DNA from: Paenisporosarcina sp. OV554
GTDB lineage: Bacteria; Bacillota; Bacilli; Bacillales_A; Planococcaceae
NCBI RefSeq assembly: GCF_003058165.1
Contig: NZ_QBUC01000002.1
Coordinates: 1 to 64,000 of the forward strand
Direction: 5' to 3'
DNA: 64,000 nt
Shown piece by piece: positions 33,565 through 42,135 of the stretch (positions are counted from its first letter, which is position 1; every line of letters starts with the position of its first letter). The notes under the pieces were generated by a model. It had not been told where the DNA came from, did not search any database, and saw nothing but the letters and a program-made list of their open reading frames with translations. Made by a program: the position numbers and the translations under genes.

Positions 33565-36500
33565 GACCCATTTCCTTGAAAATGACCGCTTTTGGTCCTT
33601 ATAAACATACAGAAATCATAGATTTCAATGAACTTCAGGGCAATCAATTATTTGTCGTATCCGGCAGTACCGGAGCTGGGAAAACAACCATTTTTGATGG
33701 AATTTGCTTTGCCTTATATGGATCCGCAAGTGGTTCAGACCGTAGTGAATCACGTATCATGCGTAGTGACTTTGCAGAGGATAATGTCCATACATCTGTC
33801 GAACTAGAATTTGAAATTCATCATCGGACGTTTCGAATCCTGCGCCAAATGGGGCATGTGAAAAAAGGCAATAAAGGAGCGACGGGCGAAAAATATGAGT
33901 TTTATGAAAAATTAATAGACCGTGAAGTTCCGTGTGTTGAACGACAAATCGTGTCAGAAATAAATGTAAAAGTCGAAGAAATTATTGGCCTAACACAAAA
34001 TCAATTTATTCAAATTGTCATGCTTCCACAAGGTGAATTTCGAAAGCTGTTAACTTCTGAGACAGAAAACAAAGAAGATATACTACGGAAAATCTTTAAA
34101 ACAGAGCCCTATAAAATGATTAGTGAGCGTCTTAAGAAAAAGAAAACACTTGTTGAAGAGGAACTGAAAATTGAGCAACGGACGACTAATAGTTACATTC
34201 AAAATATCGGTGCATCGTTTCCGCAACGAGAATCTGCCATTTTTGAGGTGCTAGCTCAAGATCATTACAATATTCACCAAGTCATTGCGGGATTGGAAGA
34301 AGAAGCTACTTATTATGAAGAGAAAATTCGCCAAGATCACAATAAATACGAAGAAGCTTACCAGAAACACACAAGCAAGTCAGGTGAATTCCATCAAGCC
34401 AAGAGCTTAAATGAACGATTTGATGAATGGGAAACGAAGGAACAGAAACTGCATACTCTGACTGAGCAGGTGCCTTTATTCGAAGGCAAAGAGAAGCAGC
34501 TTGAAAAAGCGGAGCGTGCAAGCGTAATCGAAGGAATCGAACGACACTATAAAGAACTTCAAAAAGAAGTATTTGAAAAACAGCAGCTTTGGAATGGAGC
34601 GGTCACATCCGAGGCGAAAGCGAAGGCGAATCTGGAGCAGGTGAACATTCACTATATTCAACAAGAGAATAAGCACATAGAGCGTGAAAAATTAAGCGAG
34701 TCGCTCGTTCGTTTGATCGATTTCTTGCCAATTGTGAAGGATATGACCTTAAAAGAGTCTGAGTTAAAAGTATTAGAACGTGAAGTGGTCAAATTATCTG
34801 CAAACCTTCAGACAATCGAGCAACAAGTAATCGCTAAAAATGACTCCGTTACTGCGTTGAGGTTGGATCTGGATATGCTCGATAATCAGTTGATCCCGTT
34901 TGATGATAAGTTCCAAGAACTAAGTGAGTTAAATGAAAGATGCAGAGTGTTAAAAGAGTTTCTTTCAATTCAGCAATCGATGCGCGCACTAGGTGCTGAA
35001 ACACTTGAAAAAGAACAACATTATAATGTGGTGAAAAAAGAGTACACGACGCTTGAAAATGAGTGGTTTGCAAATCAAGCACGTGTTTTAGCGGCCCATT
35101 TACATGACGGAGAAGCTTGTCCGGTATGTGGTAGTGTGGAGCATCCAAATAAGAACGAGCAAGATCAAACCGTGGCTCCTTCAAAAGAACAACTGGAGCA
35201 AGTGAAATCGACATTGAATCTTGTTGACAATGACTATCGAAATACTTTAGCAAAACAACACGCTTTGATGGCTCAACTCTCGAGCAAAGGTGAAGAAATA
35301 GCGGGATTCGGAGTAGTTGTAGAGCAGGCGGGTGAGGTCTATAAAACATTGGACGAATGTCGTCTTAAACTTGATGTTGAGGTCAACCAAATGCGAAAAG
35401 ATAAAGATTTACTTCGTAAAATAAAACAACAACACCAAGATCAAATGCTTATGGTACAAGAGCTAGATGCCAAAAAAGTAGAAACAACGGCTACTTACCA
35501 AGAAGCGCAATCAACTTACGAAAAAAGCAAAGCCATTTTCGAAGATAAGCTACAATCCATTCCAACCGAAGTTCGCGTTTTATCGCAATTAGAACAACAA
35601 ATTCGCGAGACAACTGAACGTAAAATCAATCTGGAGAATGCTTGGAAAGCGGTGCAACAGCAACTTCAAGAAGCTAGAGAACAACACTCTTCATCAGTGT
35701 TGACCATAGCGCACACTGAACATGCTCTTCAAGAAACAAAGGCTAAACAAGAAAAAGCTGATGTTGCATTTAGGACGGCACTCGAGTCCTCGGCTTTTGA
35801 ATCAGAAGAAATTTACCAACAAGCGAAGTTAAGAGATTCAGAAAGAGCCACTTTAAAAGAGCAAATTATGGCGTTTAAACAAGCTCGACATACACTGATT
35901 GAACAAGTTGGTGACTTGGCAGTGAGACTTGCAAACAAAACGAAAGTTGATTTAAACGATTTGCAGAATGAACTGGCTACATTGAAGCTTATATATGAGA
36001 AGGCGTTACAGGAAGTAAATCAATCAAATGATTACAAAAAAGCAGCGAGTAATCTAATCACGAACATACTGGCATCTAGTAAAAAGGCAATTGCGAAGGA
36101 ACAAGAATTCAATCAAATCACCGACTTGTATGATGTGATTAGAGGACAGAATAGCTTGAAGATTTCATTCGAGCGATACTTGCAGATTGAATACCTCGAA
36201 CAAATTATTGTCTCGGCGAACGAACGATTAAAGAATTTATCAAATGGCCAGTTCCATTTAATTCGAAGTGAACGTCAAGAATCTAGAGGGAAACAAAGTG
36301 GATTAGGATTAGACGTATATGATGCTTATACCGGTCAAACACGCGACGTCAAAACGCTTTCAGGTGGAGAGAAATTTAATGCTTCATTGTGCTTGGCACT
36401 CGGCATGGCGGATGTTATTCAAAGCTTCCAAGGCAATGTTTCAATCGACACCATGTTTATTGATGAAGGTTTTGGTTCATTGGACGAGGAATCTTTAAAT

Positions 36501-36653
36501 AAATCAATTGATACCCTGATTGACCTTCAAAAATCAGGCCGTATGATTGGTGTTATTTCTCATGTTCAAGAATTAAAAACTGCTATCCCAGCGATTTTAG
36601 AAGTGACAAAATCGAAAGAAGGCTATAGCGAGACTCGATTTATTATTAAGTAA
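33561..36653 (+). CDS. sbcC: DNA repair ATPase SbcC (Rad50-like)
   Basis: A 1030-residue SMC-like ATPase. Walker A is SGSTGAGKTTIFDGI (about residues 32-46) and the Q-loop region is FIQIVMLPQGEFRKLL. Two long coiled coils flank a zinc hook CPVCG (about 519-523). The signature LSGGEKFNASLCLALGMAD (about 931-949) and Walker B FIDEGFGSLDEESL complete the head. The arms tether DNA ends while SbcD cuts. Perhaps relevant locally, SbcCD destroys long palindromes and hairpins, and hairpin-ended repeats occur in this window. Confidence 0.95.
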   Translation: MRPISLKMTAFGPYKHTEIIDFNELQGNQLFVVSGSTGAGKTTIFDGICFALYGSASGSDRSESRIMRSDFAEDNVHTSVELEFEIHHRTFRILRQMGHVKKGNKGATGEKYEFYEKLIDREVPCVERQIVSEINVKVEEIIGLTQNQFIQIVMLPQGEFRKLLTSETENKEDILRKIFKTEPYKMISERLKKKKTLVEEELKIEQRTTNSYIQNIGASFPQRESAIFEVLAQDHYNIHQVIAGLEEEATYYEEKIRQDHNKYEEAYQKHTSKSGEFHQAKSLNERFDEWETKEQKLHTLTEQVPLFEGKEKQLEKAERASVIEGIERHYKELQKEVFEKQQLWNGAVTSEAKAKANLEQVNIHYIQQENKHIEREKLSESLVRLIDFLPIVKDMTLKESELKVLEREVVKLSANLQTIEQQVIAKNDSVTALRLDLDMLDNQLIPFDDKFQELSELNERCRVLKEFLSIQQSMRALGAETLEKEQHYNVVKKEYTTLENEWFANQARVLAAHLHDGEACPVCGSVEHPNKNEQDQTVAPSKEQLEQVKSTLNLVDNDYRNTLAKQHALMAQLSSKGEEIAGFGVVVEQAGEVYKTLDECRLKLDVEVNQMRKDKDLLRKIKQQHQDQMLMVQELDAKKVETTATYQEAQSTYEKSKAIFEDKLQSIPTEVRVLSQLEQQIRETTERKINLENAWKAVQQQLQEAREQHSSSVLTIAHTEHALQETKAKQEKADVAFRTALESSAFESEEIYQQAKLRDSERATLKEQIMAFKQARHTLIEQVGDLAVRLANKTKVDLNDLQNELATLKLIYEKALQEVNQSNDYKKAASNLITNILASSKKAIAKEQEFNQITDLYDVIRGQNSLKISFERYLQIEYLEQIIVSANERLKNLSNGQFHLIRSERQESRGKQSGLGLDVYDAYTGQTRDVKTLSGGEKFNASLCLALGMADVIQSFQGNVSIDTMFIDEGFGSLDEESLNKSIDTLIDLQKSGRMIGVISHVQELKTAIPAILEVTKSKEGYSETRFIIK

Positions 36654-36686
36654 ATAGACTCGGGCCGGATTTCTAGGAGAAAGCAG

Positions 36687-37244
36687 GTGGCATCGTTGAC
36701 GAATTTCACGCCATTTCCGATTATTGAAACTAAGCATTTACTATTAAGAAGAATTACACATGGTGATACGAATGATATGTTTGAGATGCGAAGAGATCCC
36801 AGGATGTATGAATATTTAAGTACTAAAGTAGATCGAAATACTGAAGAAACAAAAGCTTATATTGATAAAATGAACCTAGGAATCGATGAAGATAAATGGG
36901 CTATCTGGGCAATTGAACATAAACAATCAAACAAAGTGATTGGAACTATTTGTATCTGGAATATTAACAAGGATGAGGAAAGTGGAGAAGTGGGTTATGG
37001 AATTATCCCCGATTATCAAGGTCAAGGTTTAATGAAAGAGTCATTAGTTAGTGTTATCGCATATGGTTTTGAAGAGATGAAGTTAAAAGTACTGGAAGCG
37101 TATACAGAAGAGCGCAATGATAAATCCATTAAACTCTTGGAGTCTTGTAAATTCGTTGAGGTTACTAGAGTTGAAGAAGCCGGAGATATGAATAACCAGG
37201 TATTACGGATGGTAGTGTTTCGATTATTAGCACAACAAGCTTGA
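36687..37244 (+). CDS. GNAT-family acetyltransferase, RimJ/RimL-like
   Basis: A 185-residue acetyltransferase of the RimJ/RimL type: IETKHLLLRRITHGDTNDMFE, WAIWAIEHKQSNKVIGTICI, EVGYGIIPDYQGQGLMKESL (acetyl-CoA loop Q-G-Q-G-L) and EAYTEERNDKSIKLLESCKF. It probably acetylates a protein N-terminus or small amine. GTG at 36687 follows TAGGAGA at 6-bp spacing; it starts 33 bp after sbcC and may share its transcript. Confidence 0.88.
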   Translation: MASLTNFTPFPIIETKHLLLRRITHGDTNDMFEMRRDPRMYEYLSTKVDRNTEETKAYIDKMNLGIDEDKWAIWAIEHKQSNKVIGTICIWNINKDEESGEVGYGIIPDYQGQGLMKESLVSVIAYGFEEMKLKVLEAYTEERNDKSIKLLESCKFVEVTRVEEAGDMNNQVLRMVVFRLLAQQA

Positions 37245-37259
37245 AAGTTACGGCAAATA

Positions 37260-37291
37260 TAAACCAGTATCTCTTAGAGGTACTGGTTTTT
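37260..37291 (+). terminator. Terminator
   Basis: AAACCAGTA pairs with TACTGGTTT around an 11-nt loop, then a T run. It ends the sbcDC-GNAT transcript. Confidence 0.85.
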
Positions 37292-37642
37292 TGTATGCAT
37301 ATTTGCTTGATGTATTAATGACAATTCGTTTTCTAGGCAATTTTACACATGACGACTTTAGTGGTTATTAAGTCCTTGTACTTGTAATAATTGGAAGTTA
37401 TGGCAGTTGTAGATGAAATAAATATCGGTAATAATTACCACCATTTCCTGTATAGTAAGCATGCTATACTCGAAAAATGTTAAACAAAATACTTAACTGC
37501 CCCTTCGTAGCCGTTAATATAATAAATGAGTTGATAATTTTACATATTTTTACATAGTAGACCTTACCAAAAAATATTTCAGATTTTGTAACAAGTGCAA
37601 GTAAAATATACCAATCAATTAATCGTGAGGAGATGAACTATC
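37292..37642. other. Leader region of the LysM-NlpC/P60 gene
   Basis: No gene was seen. Two inverted repeats stand out: GGTAATAATTACC (37427-37439) and GTATAG-8 nt-CTATAC (37450-37469, enclosing GCATGC). The coding start is 170 bp further on, so a long 5' leader with control elements is possible. Confidence 0.4.
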
Positions 37643-38239
37643 ATTAAGAAACTTACAAAGATTTTGGTTCTATCATTTATTTTCGTGCTTTCTTTTTCAG
37701 GCGTCGCAGGAGCAACATATCCAGTACATAAAGGTGATACATTAAATGGCATTGCTTATAAATACAGAATGGGCTATCAGGATTTGCGATCACTAAATCC
37801 GCAAATCAAAAATCCTAATCAATTATATATCGGACAATCTATTGTTGTTAGAACTCCGAATAAAGCTTCAGATCTTGTAGACTATGCAAAGGTTCTTAAA
37901 ACACAAACGAAATACGTGTATGGAGCAGACTATAGCCTTGCGCCTTACAAGGCAGATTGTAGTAGTTGGACGAAGCATATTTATGCTAAATTCGGCGTGA
38001 AATTACCTAGAACTAGCCGTGAGCAATCACACATTGGAAGATCCATAAAATTCAAGGATATGAAAAAAGGGGATTTAATGTTCTTTGCGAGTAGTGGTAA
38101 AACTATTACACACGTAGGAATCTATATGGGGAATGGGATGTGGATTAGCAATCTAAACACGGCAAAGAGTGTGCAAACTTTTTCTATCTGGGGACCATGG
38201 ACACAACAACACTTTATGTGGGCACAGAGAGTCTTATAA
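37643..38239 (+). CDS. LysM-NlpC/P60 peptidoglycan endopeptidase
   Basis: A 198-residue secreted cell-wall hydrolase. A signal peptide (KKLTKILVLSFIFVLSFSG, then AGA) is followed by one LysM domain (YPVHKGDTLNGIAYKYRMGY to LYIGQSIVV, about residues 25-68). The NlpC/P60 domain has Cys106 in ADCSSWTKHIY and His157 in THVGIYMGNG. It would cut stem peptides of peptidoglycan. No ATG, GTG or TTG gives the whole signal peptide. The codon in the right place is ATT at 37643, 10 bp after GAGGAG; TTG at 37664 would drop the basic N-terminus. An AUU start is proposed; a recent frameshift after ATG 37633 is the alternative. Confidence 0.85.
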   Translation: MKKLTKILVLSFIFVLSFSGVAGATYPVHKGDTLNGIAYKYRMGYQDLRSLNPQIKNPNQLYIGQSIVVRTPNKASDLVDYAKVLKTQTKYVYGADYSLAPYKADCSSWTKHIYAKFGVKLPRTSREQSHIGRSIKFKDMKKGDLMFFASSGKTITHVGIYMGNGMWISNLNTAKSVQTFSIWGPWTQQHFMWAQRVL

Positions 38240-38323
38240 TATTCATCCATCAGTTTATGTAATATGTTACCATTAGAGCAATTGGTAGATGCGCAGATGT
38301 AACGACAGCTGGTATGAAGAGAG

Positions 38324-39316
38324 ATGATTATGATGACAGAAGGATGGAAACTAAACGAAGGAACAGTCAGTTATCATCCTGTTTCAGAAGATCAGCTGTG
38401 GTCAGTTTTCATGAAAACTCTCTCTTCTCAATCAATGAAGACGACCTCCTATAAGTTCGCCGTGTTGCGAGGGATTTTAGAGAATCTTTACAAAACGAAT
38501 GATGAGCAAGAATTGAATTTCAATCAACTAGCGGAATCATTTGCGAAGCTATACTGGAATTTAGTCATTCGTAATGGGTATTCTCAAGGGCATCAAGCCC
38601 AAATTGAAAAAGAGTTAAAGGAATTTCAATATGAATACCAGATTCCAAGTGGAGTGTCATTTGATTCGATTCAAGAAAATCGACAGCGCGACTTGATCAA
38701 GCGTATTGAGAGTAAAGTAATTAGAAGGTACGTAGTCGGAGCGTTATTTGCGGATACAGAAGGTCTTGTTTACGGGTTCTCAAAGAAAGAACGCAAACTC
38801 ACGTTGACACCATCTTGTTATGAATTTTTATTGAAATATCAAACGAATATTTTTAAGTTAATTAACTATGAATTAGCAAAGTTTTTGCAAAAAAAGAATC
38901 CTAGCTTAACGCATGGGATACTACTAGAAGAAATTGAAAACATTACACAACGTGAATCGTTGCAGCAATTCCAACAAATGATTGTGACGCATTCAGGAGC
39001 TACATGTTTTTATACAGATAGACCATTACACGTTGCAAAACGTTCAATTGCAGTGGATCATTTTGTTCCCTGGAGTTTTGTCCACAGTGACGAATTGTGG
39101 AATTTTGTCCTGACATCTTCATCACTCAATTCCAGCAAAGGCAGCGAATTACCAGCTGAGCGCTTTCTCAATAAATTGGATGAGCGAAATCAATGGTTTA
39201 AGAAAACAGGTGACGTTTATGTTAAACAATACATGGAAACTTACGACTTCCATCAATTTGTGAAGTTGTATGAGTATGCCGAGTTGAATGGATTTGAGAA
39301 GGGCTGGGCTCCTTAA
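38324..39316 (+). CDS. HNH endonuclease-domain protein
   Basis: A 330-residue protein with a C-terminal HNH nuclease domain (about residues 224-282): CFYTDRPL, then SIAVDHFVPWSFV (the DH pair and PWS) and LWNFVLTSSSLNSSKGSELP (Asn and the terminal catalytic/metal region). The N-terminal 220 residues are helical and not recognised. HNH domains with VDHFxPWSxV and LWNxVLTxxxxNxxKS patterns occur in restriction and other defence-type proteins, often alone as here. No methyltransferase is adjacent. Starts at 38324, 38330 or 38333 are all possible after GAAGAGAG. Role unknown; defence is a guess. Confidence 0.8.
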   Translation: MIMMTEGWKLNEGTVSYHPVSEDQLWSVFMKTLSSQSMKTTSYKFAVLRGILENLYKTNDEQELNFNQLAESFAKLYWNLVIRNGYSQGHQAQIEKELKEFQYEYQIPSGVSFDSIQENRQRDLIKRIESKVIRRYVVGALFADTEGLVYGFSKKERKLTLTPSCYEFLLKYQTNIFKLINYELAKFLQKKNPSLTHGILLEEIENITQRESLQQFQQMIVTHSGATCFYTDRPLHVAKRSIAVDHFVPWSFVHSDELWNFVLTSSSLNSSKGSELPAERFLNKLDERNQWFKKTGDVYVKQYMETYDFHQFVKLYEYAELNGFEKGWAP

Positions 39317-39356
39317 ACAAACTTTCAATTGAAATAGTGCCTATGAATAAGAAAAA

Positions 39357-39391
39357 AGAAATCCAGCGACTCTTAGAGTTACTGGATTTTT
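39357..39391 (+). terminator. Terminator of the HNH gene
   Basis: AAATCCAG pairs with CTGGATTT around a 15-nt loop, followed by TTTT. Confidence 0.8.
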
Positions 39392-39430
39392 TGAGTATTT
39401 TTTTATTCATGATTTTATGGTGCTTGAGAA

Positions 39431-39577
39431 TTAACGTGTATCTTCTTTGTCAACTTCAGTTTCTTCTTTATCCAGGTGATAAATGGGTGCACCTTCACCG
39501 ACCATATCTAGAGAAGCATTAAAATCCTTGTTTTGACGCAATTCCATTTCCTTTGGGTCCACATGTTCAGGTTTCAT
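39431..39577 (-). CDS. Small acidic protein, 48 residues
   Basis: A minus-strand gene with ATG at 39577 after GAGGAGAG. The product (KPEHVDPKEMELRQNKDFNA, then SLDMVGEGAPIYHLDKEE) is acidic, has no Cys or membrane segment and ends in DKEDTR. The good ribosome site and codon use argue that it is real. No family is recognised. Confidence 0.65.
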   Translation of the reverse strand: MKPEHVDPKEMELRQNKDFNASLDMVGEGAPIYHLDKEETEVDKEDTR

Positions 39578-39708
39578 CGTCAAACTCTCCTCGATATAGT
39601 TTTTTAGAAATAGTATATGAAAGTTGTCAGCAAATAATTACTAACTGAAAAATGGAAATGATATACTATTAGCGATTTTTCCATTAAGTGCCAACAAGGA
39701 ATGTTACT

Positions 39709-39834
39709 ATGTATGTCGATTAGGTAGTAAGTGTTCTAGAAGAATTTTCTGAGCTAAAACGAAAAGAAAGCACACAAAATCGTTCAACATATTATTTTCC
39801 TAACCGTCCGATTCGCAAAAAAACATATAATTGA
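39709..39834 (+). pseudogene. Possible decayed small gene
   Basis: ATG at 39709 after AAGGAATG is followed by MYVD, an in-frame TAG, and then 36 codons of protein-like sequence (VVSVLEEFSELKRKESTQNR) to TGA at 39832. It may be a small gene broken by one nonsense change. No family is recognised. Confidence 0.25.
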
Positions 39835-39954
39835 TGTTATTTCATTTGAAGAGCAAAAATAACTAATATAAATAGATCGACGGCAAACTTGCTTAGTTAA
39901 TCATCAGCTGATTTAAACCAAATTATCTACTTAACGTTACACTCAAATAAGTTT

Positions 39955-39992
39955 TAAAAAACCCAGTGGTAGTATCTATCACTGGGTTTAGT
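39955..39992 (-). terminator. Orphan terminator-like hairpin
   Basis: AAACCCAGTG pairs with CACTGGGTTT; on the minus strand it is followed by six T residues. No minus-strand gene feeds into it. Confidence 0.55.
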
Positions 39993-40121
39993 CTATCTAT
40001 TTTACTCAAAACATAAATCGGTGCATTTTATATAAGAAGGATTTGCGCAGTAGTTGTAGAATACCTAATGAAATACACTTCTCCAATGAAATAATGGAGT
40101 GGAAATTTTAAGGAGGTTAAT

Positions 40122-41921
40122 ATGACTATTAAGCGACTTGATGAATATCGAAAATTTAATATGAATCTTGTAGATTTGCAACAACAACAAGCTTTAAAGC
40201 GTTACATTGAACGTTCGGTTGAACGTGAACGAATTGCTAGTGAACTGCAAGGTAAAAATCCTTTTGAAGTAGATACTCCTGAGCGAGTGGCACTGCGTAA
40301 AGCGATTATTGATCCCCGTGATAGCCTTGCAATTGAGCGTATTATTGGTCGAGAAGATCTATTTCCTATTTCTTATCTTGAAGCAGGTCTAAAAGCAGCC
40401 ACTTCTGTTTGTAGAATCGAGATTCGAAATTCTATAGGTAGAGTTCTCGGATATGGAACAGGATTTCTTGTCTCACCTTCTTTATTACTTACAAATAATC
40501 ATGTCTTGGAAAACTACGATACGGCTCATTTCAGTGTTGCGCAATTCAACTACGAAGTGGATCTTGATTTAAATGAACGTTTGAAGAAAAGCTTTCGATT
40601 AACGCCAGAGCGTTTCTTTATAACAGATCAGAAGCTTGATTTCACATTAGTCGCTATAGAGGAAGTGTCTGAAGATGGCACAAAAGTGAGTGATTTTGGG
40701 TTCTTGCCTCTCATCTCGCAAACGGGCAAAGTATTGGTTGGTGAATGTGTATCAATTATTCAACATCCTTCGGGTGAATACAAAGCTGTAGCAATTAGAG
40801 AGAATCAAATTTTGGATGTATTTGACGATTATATTCACTATTCGACAGATACTATGCCTGGATCCTCCGGTTCACCTGTATACAATGACGAATGGATTGT
40901 AATTGCCCTCCACCATGCTGGAGTTCCAGATCCTAAAAATCAGACTGAATTTATTGCCAATGAAGGAATTCGCATCAGTGCGATTGTCCAGTTTGTTGTA
41001 AAGAAAGGCGAAAGTTTAAATGATGAGCAGAAATTGTTAATTAATGACCTTGTGCAGGCGCGGGATGTGACCAAAGAAAAATCTGATGAGATGATAGTGG
41101 AGGAGTTAAGCGACTCATGGTATGAAGGTTCGACCGGTTATGATACTAAGTTTCTTGGTGATAATCATGAAATTCCGCTTCCGACATTCCGCTCTGATAT
41201 TGAACAGGATATTGCTCAGTTAAAAGACGGCAGCAATGTGCTCCATTATACGCATTTTTCCATCGTCATGAGCAAGTCACGCCGATTAGCCTATTTTACG
41301 GTAGTAAATATTGACGGAAACCAATTAATAGACATTGAACGTAATGATAAATGGTATCTCGATCCTCGAATCGAAACTGAGTACCAGTGTGGTCCTGAAT
41401 TATATAAAAATAATGATCTTGATCGGGGACATCTTGTCCGCAGGAGAGATCCTGTTTGGGGAGATACAGCTGAAAAAGCGAATAGGAATACCTTCCATTT
41501 TACAAATTGTGCTCCCCAGCACAGTAATCTAAATCAAAAAAACTGGTTGGAGTTGGAGAACTATATTTTAGACAATGCTGAAAACTGGAATCTTAAAGTG
41601 ACAGTGTATACAGGTCCGGTTTTTAGGGTGGATGACATTGTTTACAGAGGAGTTCAAATACCTGCTGAGTTTTGGAAAATTGCTATTATGGTTAAAGAAG
41701 ATGGCAACCTATCCGCAACTGCTTATTTGCAGACTCAAAAAAATCTTATCGAGAATCTGGAATTTGCCTATGGTGAATATAAAACTTATCAAGTACCAAT
41801 AACAAAAATTGAAGCGATAACAGGGCTTGATTTTGGTTGTTTACGTAATAACGACCCAATCAATCAATTAGAATCAACGATTGGTCACGTCATTGAGACA
41901 TCTGAGGATATAAAATTCTAG
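40122..41921 (+). CDS. Trypsin-like protease fused to a NUC-type DNA/RNA endonuclease
   Basis: A 599-residue two-enzyme fusion. After a helical N-terminus (about 1-85) comes a trypsin-like serine protease with His127 (LLTNNHVL), Asp173 (KLDFTLVAI) and Ser249 (MPGSSGSPVYN). A linker (about 305-345) leads to a DNA/RNA non-specific endonuclease domain (about 375-590) with DRGHLVRRRD (His437) and NCAPQHSNLNQKNW (metal-binding Asn471). All catalytic residues of both enzymes are in place. No signal peptide or membrane helix is seen, so it should stay in the cytoplasm, where a free NUC nuclease would be toxic. A self-restrained nuclease released by proteolysis, as in abortive-infection effectors, is the favoured inference. 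ATG at 40122 follows AAGGAGG. It stands alone between terminators. Confidence 0.9.
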   Translation: MTIKRLDEYRKFNMNLVDLQQQQALKRYIERSVERERIASELQGKNPFEVDTPERVALRKAIIDPRDSLAIERIIGREDLFPISYLEAGLKAATSVCRIEIRNSIGRVLGYGTGFLVSPSLLLTNNHVLENYDTAHFSVAQFNYEVDLDLNERLKKSFRLTPERFFITDQKLDFTLVAIEEVSEDGTKVSDFGFLPLISQTGKVLVGECVSIIQHPSGEYKAVAIRENQILDVFDDYIHYSTDTMPGSSGSPVYNDEWIVIALHHAGVPDPKNQTEFIANEGIRISAIVQFVVKKGESLNDEQKLLINDLVQARDVTKEKSDEMIVEELSDSWYEGSTGYDTKFLGDNHEIPLPTFRSDIEQDIAQLKDGSNVLHYTHFSIVMSKSRRLAYFTVVNIDGNQLIDIERNDKWYLDPRIETEYQCGPELYKNNDLDRGHLVRRRDPVWGDTAEKANRNTFHFTNCAPQHSNLNQKNWLELENYILDNAENWNLKVTVYTGPVFRVDDIVYRGVQIPAEFWKIAIMVKEDGNLSATAYLQTQKNLIENLEFAYGEYKTYQVPITKIEAITGLDFGCLRNNDPINQLESTIGHVIETSEDIKF

Positions 41922-41931
41922 ACTACAAAGT

Positions 41932-41975
41932 AAAAGCCGATGAATTCCTTATCGTAGGGAATCATCGGCTTTTAC
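41932..41975 (+). terminator. Terminator of the protease-nuclease gene
   Basis: AAAAGCCGATGAATTCC pairs with GGGAATCATCGGCTTTT, a long near-perfect stem that can act in both directions. Confidence 0.8.
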
Positions 41976-42135
41976 CATTAAGAAATTATGACATATACGT
42001 AAGTGAATACTTGAAGTATACTAATTAGTTGAAATCCAATTCTTTTTTACTTTCTGCACTTTTTGGAAAATATTGCTGAAATTTGTTTATTGTGTGACAA
42101 TATAACCAATTAGACTTTTTTTAAGGGGAAGAACA

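Larger units (their letters stand above)
39578..40121. other. Long intergenic region with gene remnants
   Basis: 544 bp with no intact gene. It holds the broken frame at 39709-39834 and a strong hairpin AAACCCAGTG/CACTGGGTTT (39958-39989) whose T run is on the minus strand, although no minus-strand gene lies to its right. This looks like the scar of an earlier gene arrangement. Confidence 0.45.

Noticed and set aside
32377-36653. sbcDC as part of a defence island
   Set aside because: SbcCD is a core repair complex in Bacillales; its nearness to the accessory genes is not evidence for defence.
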